NCBI GenBank assembly: GCA_023260355.1
Contig: JALQVJ010000341.1
Span: 1-9,751 of the forward strand
Source of the DNA: Burkholderiaceae bacterium
GTDB lineage: Bacteria; Pseudomonadota; Gammaproteobacteria; Burkholderiales; Burkholderiaceae_C
Direction of reading: 5' to 3'
Length of the DNA: 9,751 bases
Part shown: piece after piece, positions 1-6,178 of the stretch
Position numbering within the stretch: position 1 is the first letter of the stretch
Layout of the letters: every line of letters begins with the position of its first letter
Notes under the pieces: model-generated
Told to the model about the DNA's origin: nothing
Databases searched by the model: none
Seen by the model: only the letters and a program-made list of their open reading frames with translations
Position numbers and translations under genes: made by a program

Positions 1-539
1 AACATCGCCCCTTGGGTCAGCGCGTTGAGGTCCTGGCTGGTGAGACCGGCGATGTACCGCTCCACCAACTCTGGCGCGCCGTATTTGCGCAAAGTGCGCG
101 TGAGCGAGTCGGTCATGGAGAGCGGACAGCACAAGCCGAACTCGGCTTGAACCAGCAGGTAGGAGAGGCTGTATTTGACTGCGGGTGGCAAGGGCTCTGG
201 CCAACCCAAGACGCCTGCGCGGTGTGACATGGCAGCCAAACCATAGTCGCCAAACGCGATTTGCTCCATGGCGACATAGGCGGGGTGCTTGAGGATGCGC
301 TGATCGTTCACGCCCTGCCGATTGCGGTGTTGCAAGGTGGGTGGATGGTGATCTGCGGTCAGCGCCAACTCGTCGATCTCTCGGCCGACACGGCGGCCCA
401 ACTCGTTCAGGTGAGGCTCGAGGTGTTGGCTCAAAGCCTCACCCAAATACAGCCGCACAAGCCCGGCAAAGTCCGGGTCATCGCGATAGGCGTTCACGCC
501 CATGCGATCGGGGATAGGATGATTGATGGGTGTGCTCAC
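1..539 (-). CDS. AidB-like acyl-CoA dehydrogenase, N-terminal part (cut by window edge)
   Basis: The first 179 residues of a flavoprotein of the acyl-CoA dehydrogenase superfamily; the gene continues beyond base 1. The segment resembles the N-terminal helical region of E. coli AidB. Shared landmarks are an HPP...QG stretch near residues 65-76, HPAY near 85-88, a CPLSMTDSL motif near 138-146 (CPITMT in AidB) and LTQGAM at 174-179, where the family enters the flavin-contacting TE.GGSDV segment. That segment and the catalytic part lie outside the window. The start is GTG at 537-539, with AAGGA 6 nt upstream; the ATG further upstream is out of frame. Members of this family either oxidise acyl-CoA esters or, like AidB, bind DNA in the alkylation response. 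The neighbouring transporters and thioesterase favour acyl-CoA metabolism, which is inference. Confidence 0.88.
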   Translation of the reverse strand, partial: MSTPINHPIPDRMGVNAYRDDPDFAGLVRLYLGEALSQHLEPHLNELGRRVGREIDELALTADHHPPTLQHRNRQGVNDQRILKHPAYVAMEQIAFGDYGLAAMSHRAGVLGWPEPLPPAVKYSLSYLLVQAEFGLCCPLSMTDSLTRTLRKYGAPELVERYIAGLTSQDLNALTQGAM

Positions 540-545
540 GGCCAG

Positions 546-550
546 TCCTT
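546..550 (-). promoter_or_regulatory. Ribosome binding site deciding the GTG start of the acyl-CoA dehydrogenase
   Basis: AAGGA on the minus strand, 6 nt before the GTG at 537-539. It supports GTG as the true start. The nearest upstream ATG (minus strand, in ATGCACGG) is out of frame. Confidence 0.7.
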
Positions 551-563
551 GCTTTTACCGTGC

Positions 564-592
564 ATTGTGTGCAGCCATACCCCGTCTGTCAC
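564..592 (-). promoter_or_regulatory. Candidate sigma-70 promoter for the acyl-CoA dehydrogenase gene
   Basis: On the minus strand GTGACA (587-592, 5 of 6 to the -35 consensus) lies exactly 17 nt from CACAAT (564-569, 4 of 6 to the -10 consensus). Transcription would start near 557, giving a leader of about 18 nt that holds the AAGGA site. The -35 lies in a short inverted repeat, GTCAC (588-592) and GTGAC (601-605) separated by 8 nt, which could be an operator. The match is by eye only, and short promoter-like matches occur by chance. Confidence 0.35.
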
Positions 593-622
593 GCACAGCG
601 GTGACGCGCCACAGGCTGTCAA

Positions 623-1900
623 TCAGCTCGGGTCCTTGCGCAAGGTCGGGGGCAAGTGCAGCGCTTTGATGGTCCAAAAAGGCACCAATCCGCACAAAGC
701 AAACGCGATCGCCATGCTGAACGAGGCGACGTATCCACCGGTGTAGTCGTGCAGCCACCCGGAGGCATATGACCCCACTGCGCCACCAATGCCCAGGCCC
801 GTGGTCATGGCGCCGTAGATGCCGCTGAAACCTTGGCCGCCATAAAGCCGAGCGGCAAGCGTGGCCACCATCGGGCCGCGCGCCCCTTGGTTGCTACCAA
901 AGAAAAACACAAAGCCGTACACCCACAGGAGGTGAGGCTCAGCGGCCACCGCCATCAGACTCACGATGCCCAGGATGGTGAACGCATACGACAGTGTGGC
1001 CGTGGCGCGCTCGCCCACTCGGCGACCCAACCATCCCATGCTCAGCATGCCGATGACCGATAAGGTGCCAGTCAAGCCGTACGCGGTGGCTGCTGTGAGG
1101 GGCTCAATGCCCCCCTCGACCAAATACGCGACGCACTGTGGCACGACTGCATAGACGCAGGCTGTGGTGAACATGAAGACGCTGAACAGGCCCCAAAAGG
1201 CCGGTTGATTCAAGACGTTGAAAAGGTTCCAGTGGTCTTGTTTTGCGCCGTCGGCAGCGCCCGTGCGCTTGACCGCAACTGCGTGAGGTGCACCTGCACT
1301 CATGCGTTTCATTGGCAAAATGAATGCAAACAGCGGCACAAAGACCCACATCAAAGTCGCCAGCGACAGGTAGCCGCCTTGCCAGCCCCATTGCCCTACG
1401 ATCCATTGGATGGCGGGGACCAGTGCCAACATGCCCAAGCCCATGCCCGCATACACCACGCTCATCACCGTGGAAAGCTCGCGCTGAAACCAACGCGAGA
1501 TCAGCGCAGACGCAGTCACCATCCCCAAGCAAGCCATGCCAATGCCCGAGCTGAGTCCGACCAAGACGTAGAACTGCCAAAGTTGGTCCATGAAGGCCGC
1601 CAGCCCAAAACCGGTGCCCAACGCCACGGTGCCAATCATCCACGTGATCTTCAAACCCAGCCGATCAAAGATCACGCCGACGAATGGCGATACCAAGCCA
1701 TAGCTGACCATATAAATCGCATAGCCCAAGGTCAGATCCGCGCGTGTCCAGCCAAAGGTTTCTGTCAACGGCAGCACGAACACCGCAAACGCGTCGACCA
1801 TGCCGCGTGCCAACGCGTTCATGATCAGCGCCAACGCAGCCACCCCCAACGCAAAGCGTTGGTACTCACTGGCGGGAAGGGGAAAGGGGCTGTTGGACAT
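623..1900 (-). CDS. MFS transporter (oxalate/formate antiporter or monocarboxylate porter-like)
   Basis: A 425-residue inner-membrane secondary transporter. The pattern is 12 hydrophobic segments in two halves joined by a charged cytoplasmic loop (about residues 197-228). GVIFDRLGLK (75-84) is the family's loop 2-3 motif, and a second copy, GWLGRRVGER, lies at 289-298 in the C-terminal half. A glycine-rich stretch (GLGIGGAVGSYASGWL, 368-383) precedes the last helices. The general look is that of the oxalate:formate antiporter/monocarboxylate porter branch, so an organic anion is the likely cargo; the substrate is unknown. The ATG at 1898-1900 sits directly after the U-tract of the dctM terminator with no Shine-Dalgarno sequence. 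The gene is in the same frame as dctM, and no start codon other than CTG occurs between the dctM stop and this ATG. The acyl-CoA dehydrogenase follows after 83 nt. Confidence 0.9.
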   Translation of the reverse strand: MSNSPFPLPASEYQRFALGVAALALIMNALARGMVDAFAVFVLPLTETFGWTRADLTLGYAIYMVSYGLVSPFVGVIFDRLGLKITWMIGTVALGTGFGLAAFMDQLWQFYVLVGLSSGIGMACLGMVTASALISRWFQRELSTVMSVVYAGMGLGMLALVPAIQWIVGQWGWQGGYLSLATLMWVFVPLFAFILPMKRMSAGAPHAVAVKRTGAADGAKQDHWNLFNVLNQPAFWGLFSVFMFTTACVYAVVPQCVAYLVEGGIEPLTAATAYGLTGTLSVIGMLSMGWLGRRVGERATATLSYAFTILGIVSLMAVAAEPHLLWVYGFVFFFGSNQGARGPMVATLAARLYGGQGFSGIYGAMTTGLGIGGAVGSYASGWLHDYTGGYVASFSMAIAFALCGLVPFWTIKALHLPPTLRKDPS

Positions 1901-1932
1901 AAAAAAAGCTCGGCGAGAGTGTCGCCGAGCTT
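1901..1932 (-). terminator. Intrinsic terminator after dctM
   Basis: A perfect 11-bp inverted repeat (arms 1906-1916 and 1922-1932, arm AAGCTCGGCGA) with a 5-nt loop. On the minus strand it is followed by a run of seven T (1901-1907, the last two also in the stem). It lies about 55 nt after the dctM stop. The T-run ends exactly at the A of the MFS start codon, which is unusually tight. Confidence 0.88.
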
Positions 1933-1939
1933 GCAGTTG

Positions 1940-1964
1940 GGGTCTGTCGCGCTTGTCAGTCGAG
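1940..1964. repeat. Motif pair GGGTCTGTC + TCAGTCGAG, copy 1 (after dctM)
   Basis: Two 9-base strings (1940-1948 and 1956-1964, + strand) recur in the same order and orientation at 3993-4001 and 4019-4027. In the other copy the second string covers the dctP stop codon. Here both strings lie in the non-coding stretch between the dctM stop and its terminator. The spacing is 7 nt here and 17 nt in the other copy. Confidence 0.5.
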
Positions 1965-1987
1965 CAGACGCGGCGACGGCCGCAGGG

Positions 1988-3301
1988 TTAGAAATTGGCC
2001 ATTTTGTCAGGCAGCCAAGTGATGATCTCGGGGTACACCAAGAACAACGCCACCGTGATGACGTCCGCGACAAAGAATGGCGCGACACCTCGGAAAACCG
2101 TGCTTGTCGAAATGTCCGGTCGCACGGCTGCCACCACGAAGCAGTTGAGGCCGATCGGTGGTGTGATCAAACACACCTCAGCCATTTTCACCACGATGAT
2201 GCCAAACCAGATGGAGTCGTAGCCCAAAGCCATGACGGCGGGGTAAACCACAGGCAGGGTCAGCAACAGCATGCCGATCGCGTCCATGAACATCCCCAGC
2301 ACTGCGTACGCCAACAGAATGCCGATCATGATGACGATTGGCGGGTAGGGCAGCGACACGACCCAGTTGGTGAAGTGCTCGGGCAAGCCTGTGAAGCCCA
2401 AAAAGCGAACAAAGCACAAGACGCCCCAGATGAGCGAGAAGATCATCACGGTCATCTTGGATGTTTCGAGCAACGCCTCTTTGAGGCTGGCCATGCGCAT
2501 GCCGCGCGCCAGTGCCATCAAAAAGACCACGAATGCGCCCAAAGCGCCGGCTTCAGTGGGTGTTGCCCAGCCGTTGTAGATGGCCGAGAAGATGATGATC
2601 ACCACCAAAAATACCGGGGTCGCGCCAGGCAGAGAGGCAAATCGCTCAGACCAGGAGTAACCCGTAATGGGACGCCCCAATTCTGGTTTCACCTTGCAGA
2701 TGGCCACGATCAAAATCGCATAAATGATCGCCGAGACGATGCCTGGCAAGAAGCCTGCAATCAGCAACTTGCCGACCGACTCTTCAACGATGATCGCGTA
2801 GATCACCAAGATCGCACTCGGTGGGATCAAGCTGGCCAATGTCCCGCCTGCTGCCACAACACCTGCGGCCAGCGTGCGGCTGTAGCCGTACTTGAGCATG
2901 TCCGGGATCGCCACACGCGCGAACACGGCGGCAGTTGCAGTACTTGCCCCTGAGACGGCGGCGAACGCAGCGGTGGCGAACACCGTGGCGACCGCCAAGC
3001 CGCCGGGTACCCAGCCCAGCCACTTGCGCGCGGCGTCAAACAAGGCTTGCGTGATGCCCGCATAAAACGCCAAGAAACCAATCAAGATAAAGATCGGCAA
3101 CACCGACAGGGTGTAGCTCACCGACTTCGAGTGGGGGATCGTGCCGATCATGCCGGCGCCAGCGTCCCAGCCAATCATGTTGACCAAGCCGACCAAGCCA
3201 ACAAACGCTGCTGCGATGTACACGCGCACACCAGCCAAAACCATGATCAGCAGCAATAGGACGCCCAAGATGCCTTGGATATCGGGTGATAAATCGCTCA
3301 T
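1988..3301 (-). CDS. dctM: TRAP transporter large permease subunit (DctM family)
   Basis: A 437-residue inner-membrane protein, the ion-driven transport subunit of a tripartite ATP-independent periplasmic (TRAP) carrier. About a dozen hydrophobic segments are visible. Family landmarks are SGASTATAAVFARVAIPDM (117-135), AAGGTLASLIPPSAILVIYA (150-169), IAGFLPGI (181-188), GWATPTEAGALGAF (244-257) and ITPPIGLNCFVV (379-390). Length is normal for DctM (about 425-440). The ATG overlaps the TGA of dctQ by 4 nt (ATGA), and AGGAG lies 7 nt upstream inside dctQ, so translation is probably coupled. The family moves carboxylates or related acids, usually with Na+, from the periplasmic binding protein into the cytoplasm. 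Which acid is carried cannot be told. It ends with TAA, followed by a strong terminator. Confidence 0.95.
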   Translation of the reverse strand: MSDLSPDIQGILGVLLLLIMVLAGVRVYIAAAFVGLVGLVNMIGWDAGAGMIGTIPHSKSVSYTLSVLPIFILIGFLAFYAGITQALFDAARKWLGWVPGGLAVATVFATAAFAAVSGASTATAAVFARVAIPDMLKYGYSRTLAAGVVAAGGTLASLIPPSAILVIYAIIVEESVGKLLIAGFLPGIVSAIIYAILIVAICKVKPELGRPITGYSWSERFASLPGATPVFLVVIIIFSAIYNGWATPTEAGALGAFVVFLMALARGMRMASLKEALLETSKMTVMIFSLIWGVLCFVRFLGFTGLPEHFTNWVVSLPYPPIVIMIGILLAYAVLGMFMDAIGMLLLTLPVVYPAVMALGYDSIWFGIIVVKMAEVCLITPPIGLNCFVVAAVRPDISTSTVFRGVAPFFVADVITVALFLVYPEIITWLPDKMANF

Positions 3302-3927
3302 GCTTGAACTCCTGCTGCCTGTGCGTCTTTGGCTTCCTTGCGGGCTTGTTCTTCCACGTCCTCAATGACGGGGACACCCACCGACTCGGCGCTTGGGTTG
3401 ATCATCAAACGCAAATAGCCCAGGGCATTGGTCAACAAGCGCAACCAAAGGATGGAGAACGCAATTGGAACCACGGCCTTTGAAGGCCACACCGCAAACT
3501 CTGCGTCAATCGTCGAATCCCCCGATTCGTACGCGCGCACGGTGTGTTCCAAGCCATAGCGGATCAGCACTGTGATCACGAAGAGCGCGACCAGCGTGGC
3601 CGCGAGCTCTAAAAAGAATTGTTTGCGCCCGGACAGTTGGGTCAGCAGCAGCTCCATGCGCACATGGCCGCCCAGCCGCTGGCAGTATGAAATACCCATA
3701 AAGGCAAAGATGGCCATCGACAACTCGATCATGTCGATGTAACCCCAAATGGGGGCGTCAAAGACGGAGCGAGCCACGATTTGGATGACGCCAATGACCA
3801 TCAAAGAGAAGATGCACAGCGCAGCCAAAAAATTGAAAAACGTTTCGACGGGTGTGAGCCATCGATCCATTCGGGCGACCACGCGTCCGAGTTGGTCTGG
3901 CAGAGGGTTGGGGGTGGAGCCGCTCAT
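3298..3927 (-). CDS. dctQ: TRAP transporter small permease subunit (DctQ family)
   Basis: A 209-residue inner-membrane protein that partners DctM. Four hydrophobic helices are visible at about 31-51, 63-82, 105-123 and 150-173, with the typical VARSVF motif after helix 1 (51-56), a WGYIDMIE segment (61-68) and CQRLGGHVRMELL (82-94), the conserved loop of DctQ proteins. The tail from about residue 180 is hydrophilic and acidic, then alanine/lysine-rich, and is somewhat longer than in many DctQ proteins. The ATG at 3925-3927 is preceded by ACCCCCACC, so there is no recognisable Shine-Dalgarno sequence. The next Met (residue 20) is no better and would shorten the N-terminal arm. The gene begins 23 nt after the T-rich end of the dctP terminator, so it probably depends on readthrough. 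Confidence 0.92.
   Translation of the reverse strand: MSGSTPNPLPDQLGRVVARMDRWLTPVETFFNFLAALCIFSLMVIGVIQIVARSVFDAPIWGYIDMIELSMAIFAFMGISYCQRLGGHVRMELLLTQLSGRKQFFLELAATLVALFVITVLIRYGLEHTVRAYESGDSTIDAEFAVWPSKAVVPIAFSILWLRLLTNALGYLRLMINPSAESVGVPVIEDVEEQARKEAKDAQAAGVQA
3309..3313 (-). promoter_or_regulatory. Ribosome binding site of dctM inside dctQ
   Basis: AGGAG on the minus strand, 7 nt before the dctM ATG and within the last codons of dctQ. It is the strongest Shine-Dalgarno match seen in the window, and with the ATGA overlap it points to coupled translation of the two membrane subunits. Confidence 0.75.
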
Positions 3928-3950
3928 GGTGGGGGTAAATGGGTTTGTAA

Positions 3951-3988
3951 TAAAAAGCGCGCGTCGAGATTGCTCAAGACGCGCGCGA
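3951..3988 (-). terminator. Intrinsic terminator between dctP and dctQ
   Basis: A 9-bp perfect G+C-rich stem (arms GCGCGCGTC 3957-3965 and GACGCGCGC 3978-3986). Inside the loop a further 3 bp can pair (GAG 3966-3968 with CTC 3973-3975, leaving a 2-nt bulge). On the minus strand it is followed by TTTTTATT. It lies about 32 nt after the dctP stop and should reduce transcription of dctQM relative to dctP. Confidence 0.85.
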
Positions 3989-3992
3989 CTCA

Positions 3993-4027
3993 GGGTCTGT
4001 CACGCGAGGTGACAGAGATCAGTCGAG
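3993..4027. repeat. Motif pair GGGTCTGTC + TCAGTCGAG, copy 2 (dctP 3' end)
   Basis: GGGTCTGTC (3993-4001) and TCAGTCGAG (4019-4027), matching the pair at 1940-1964. The second string encodes the last codons and TGA stop of dctP on the minus strand. The first overlaps the outer hairpin at 3996-4016. Confidence 0.5.
3996..4016 (-). other. Short hairpin directly after the dctP stop codon
   Basis: A perfect 8-bp inverted repeat (TCTGTCAC 3996-4003, GTGACAGA 4009-4016) around a 5-nt loop, beginning 2 nt after the dctP TGA. No T-run follows, so it is not a terminator alone. With the terminator at 3951-3988 it forms a tandem of two hairpins at the dctP mRNA 3' end. Such structures can protect the upstream message from 3' exonucleases. 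Confidence 0.6.
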
Positions 4028-5083
4028 ACCGTACTTCTTCTTGGCCTTGGCGATTTCAGCCTCCACAGCGGCCAACACGCCCTTGGCGTCAAACTTGTCT
4101 TGGTTGGCGGCAACCCACTCATCCCACACAGGCTGGCCACCGATTTTGCGGAACTCGGCCAGATCTGCGGCAGAGTAACGGACTTCTTCCAGCTTGGCCT
4201 TGAAGGCTGGGACGTTCTTCTTGTCGATGTCGATGTAGGCTTGGATTTGCGCTTCATCTACTTGCGGCTTGATGTCCATCAACAGCTTTTGGTACTGGGC
4301 TGGGAGCTTGCCGTATGACGTCTTGTTGATGACCACTGGGCAGTCTGACGTTCCGGGGGACAAGTTGCCGGTGAACCAGTTGCTGATTTCAGGCAGCTTG
4401 TAGGCGGCGTGTGCGTAGGTGAATGGGAATGAAGCTGCATCCAATGTGCCGCGTTCCATGCTGGTGTACACATCGGTCGCTGGTACCGTGGTGCGGGTCG
4501 CACCCAGCTTCTCCATGGCTTGTCCCACCCCGCCTCCAGCGCGCACGCGCAGGCCCTTGAAGTCAGCTGGGGTCTTGGGGGCTTTGCCCTTGCCCATGAA
4601 CTCATACTGAGGCAGCAGAGTTGAGGCATACAGCATCGCGTTCCACTGATCCATTTCTTTGACCATGGCAGGGTGCTCATAGAGCGCATTGCGCACGTCG
4701 CGGGACACTCGGAAGTCTCCCAAGTCGAGGAAAGGCATCGTGAAGACCATGTTCGCAGGGTTCTTACCGGGGTGGTAGAAGTTACAGAACATCGCCACGT
4801 CGAATGCGTTCAGTTTGATGCCGTCCAAGTTTTCTTTAGCCTTGGAGAGTGCCTCACCGTAGAAAATTTGGATCTTGAACTTGCCGCCAGTCTTTTCATC
4901 CACCATTTTGGACATGGTCTCGATGCCAGCGGTAAAGGCACGCGCTTTGCCCCAGGTGGACACTTTCCAGTTCACGGCGGGGCCGTCAACCTCGGCGGCT
5001 TGCGTGGCGGTGACTGCGCCCAGCGCAAGCACAACGCTCAATGACAAGGTGCTGAGGCGAAATACATTTTTCGGGGATTTCAT
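4019..5083 (-). CDS. dctP: TRAP transporter periplasmic substrate-binding protein (DctP family)
   Basis: A 354-residue solute receptor. Residues 1-30 form a Sec signal peptide: MKSPKN, a hydrophobic core (about 10-24), then TATQAA with likely cleavage after A29 or A30. The mature part shows the DctP pattern: WGKARAFTAGIETMSKMV (44-61), IQIFYGEAL (71-79), MPFLDLGDFR (116-125), the KGLRVRAGGG segment (176-185) whose arginine (R181 by position) would bind the substrate carboxylate, and VPATDVYTSMERGTLDAA (200-217). Length is usual, with a lysine-rich C-terminus ending KKKYGLD. An in-frame ATG 17 codons upstream exists, but the chosen start has GGAGA 7 nt upstream and gives a clean signal peptide. 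The substrate is not identifiable; C4-dicarboxylates are only one possibility. Confidence 0.94.
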   Translation of the reverse strand: MKSPKNVFRLSTLSLSVVLALGAVTATQAAEVDGPAVNWKVSTWGKARAFTAGIETMSKMVDEKTGGKFKIQIFYGEALSKAKENLDGIKLNAFDVAMFCNFYHPGKNPANMVFTMPFLDLGDFRVSRDVRNALYEHPAMVKEMDQWNAMLYASTLLPQYEFMGKGKAPKTPADFKGLRVRAGGGVGQAMEKLGATRTTVPATDVYTSMERGTLDAASFPFTYAHAAYKLPEISNWFTGNLSPGTSDCPVVINKTSYGKLPAQYQKLLMDIKPQVDEAQIQAYIDIDKKNVPAFKAKLEEVRYSAADLAEFRKIGGQPVWDEWVAANQDKFDAKGVLAAVEAEIAKAKKKYGLD

Positions 5084-5090
5084 GAACAAG

Positions 5091-5095
5091 TCTCC
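5091..5095 (-). promoter_or_regulatory. Ribosome binding site deciding the dctP start
   Basis: GGAGA on the minus strand, 7 nt before the ATG at 5081-5083. It supports this ATG over the in-frame ATG at 5132-5134, which would put 17 extra residues before the signal peptide. Confidence 0.75.
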
Positions 5096-5155
5096 ATTTC
5101 GAATTGGTGTAATTGGGTGGCACAAATCACTCACCGCGACCGCAGACTACCAGCG

Positions 5156-5217
5156 GCTGATGTATATATCACCACAAATGTGACAGTGTGGGGTTATTTC
5201 TAGGGAAGACCCCTAGA
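5156..5217 (-). promoter_or_regulatory. Probable control region of the TRAP operon with a perfect inverted repeat
   Basis: The 163-nt spacer between the thioesterase and dctP is AT-rich in its middle, unlike its surroundings. It holds a perfect 7-bp inverted repeat, TCTAGGG (5199-5205) and CCCTAGA (5211-5217) around 5 nt, and a TATATA string (5163-5168) about 30 nt closer to dctP that could be a -10 element. No good -35 lies 16-18 nt upstream of it, so the promoter may need an activator bound at the repeat. A smaller repeat, CACA AA TGTG (5173-5182), lies between them. The regulator is unknown and no regulator gene is in the window. Confidence 0.5.
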
Positions 5218-5246
5218 TATTTGTCCTCGACAGCGCGTTGCCGGGG

Positions 5247-6041
5247 TCAGCGTTCGCGCACCGAGAGGCTTTGCGTGGCCCGACCGACCAGACCCACTTG
5301 GTCGTAAAGCGCCGACTCGGCCAGGCCACAGCCGTTCTCTCCGAACCACGTTTTGGCTTCGAGGCAAACCCATTCACCTTGGGGCCGCCGCAACCAGTTG
5401 ATGGTCAGATCGGAGTTGATGAAGCTGTACCGGTTGAAGTCAAGGATGGCACTGATGCCGTTGCCCGAGTCTGCTGCGACCGCCACCCGCTGGTAGGGGC
5501 TGGGTGTTTCGCCTGCCACCAAGGGGTGCTCCAACCGAAACCAAATGGCACAAGGCCCTTTGAACAGCGTGCCTGCCGCCTGCCGGTTCTCAACCAACTC
5601 GTTGTATCCGATGGCTCGGCTGGCAAACGGGAAGTGGACTACCAGACTTTCCTCGGGCGTGCGCGGTGCGCTGGGCCACGGGTGGCCAATCAAGGGTGTG
5701 GGCAAATCAATCGGGTTTTCGCGCTGAACCAGCGCGGTGAATCGCAGCACCGGCTTGCCATGGGCGATCAGCTCGCCTGAAAAATGGCCCGTGTTCTTGC
5801 CTACGTAATCGGCTTGCACACGGGTGGTCACTTCGCCAATAGGGACAGGCCGCAGCAAATTGGCAGTGAAGCGGCTCAAGTGTGTGAGCCCGTGCTCGGC
5901 GGCAGCCAACTCGATGGCACGGCACGCCAACGCAGAGGGCGGCCCGGCGTGTTGGTGCGCGGGGTCCCACGGGCCGCGGGTCAACTCCGAGGCGGAAAAG
6001 GTGTGGACATCGAGTGGGGTGAAGGCGGCGTGGGGATGCAT
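5247..6041 (-). CDS. TesB-like acyl-CoA thioesterase family protein (double hotdog)
   Basis: 264 residues resembling the thioesterase family with two hotdog domains in tandem, related to TesB, which hydrolyses acyl-CoA to free acid and CoA in the cytoplasm. In the N-terminal half GPWDPAHQHAGPPSALACRA (23-42) is the family's typical helix entry, followed by LSRFTANLLRPVPIGEVT (55-72). In the C-terminal half VAVAADSGNG (186-195), SFINSDLTINWLR (206-218) and GLAESALYDQVGLVGRATQS (239-258) match the second hotdog domain and its usual tail. D191 and the polar residues near 211-213 are plausible catalytic positions by analogy only. The ATG has AGGAAG 9 nt upstream and no in-frame start before it. 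The gene stands alone, 137 nt after glk and 163 nt before dctP, so its operon membership is unclear. The substrate is unknown. Confidence 0.85.
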   Translation of the reverse strand: MHPHAAFTPLDVHTFSASELTRGPWDPAHQHAGPPSALACRAIELAAAEHGLTHLSRFTANLLRPVPIGEVTTRVQADYVGKNTGHFSGELIAHGKPVLRFTALVQRENPIDLPTPLIGHPWPSAPRTPEESLVVHFPFASRAIGYNELVENRQAAGTLFKGPCAIWFRLEHPLVAGETPSPYQRVAVAADSGNGISAILDFNRYSFINSDLTINWLRRPQGEWVCLEAKTWFGENGCGLAESALYDQVGLVGRATQSLSVRER

Positions 6042-6178
6042 AGCAGGCGGCTTCCTGAATCGGGGGTGAGCGCCGGGGCGACATCACTCGCCTGCAGCGC
6101 TCAAGTGCCAACCAGCATAGCTCCAGGTGTTGGGCCGAGGCTGTCACCTCTGCAGGTGCCCTGCCCGACAGAGCCCGC
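6042..6178. other. glk-thioesterase spacer, 137 nt, without a clear terminator
   Basis: Holds one small perfect hairpin (CACCT 6145-6149 and AGGTG 6154-6158, loop CTGC) with weak outer pairing (TGTC/GACA) and no T-run on the minus strand. It is therefore not a convincing terminator. The only other signal is the AGGAAG ribosome site of the thioesterase gene (6051-6056). No promoter is convincing by eye, so readthrough from glk is possible. Confidence 0.5.

Noticed and set aside
261..746. Plus-strand open frame over the acyl-CoA dehydrogenase start
   Set aside because: Antisense to a well-matched dehydrogenase N-terminus and the MFS 3' end; no ribosome site and no family resemblance.
1205..2953. 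582-codon open frame on the plus strand, antisense to dctM and the MFS gene
   Set aside because: It is a mirror of G+C-rich codon usage in the opposite genes. The product is rich in His, Gln, Arg and Asp with no domain pattern, and it crosses two real genes and a terminator.
5118..5123. TGGCAC as a sigma-54 element for the TRAP operon
   Set aside because: It lies on the plus strand, opposite to dctP, and lacks the TTGC half at the right spacing. No -24/-12 pair was found on the minus strand of this spacer.
5084..5134. Upstream in-frame start of dctP
   Set aside because: It would put 17 residues before the signal peptide, and the GGAGA site fits the downstream ATG.
5199..5217. Terminator of the thioesterase gene
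   Set aside because: The stem is only 7 bp and is followed on the minus strand by AATAACC rather than a T-run; operator is the better reading.
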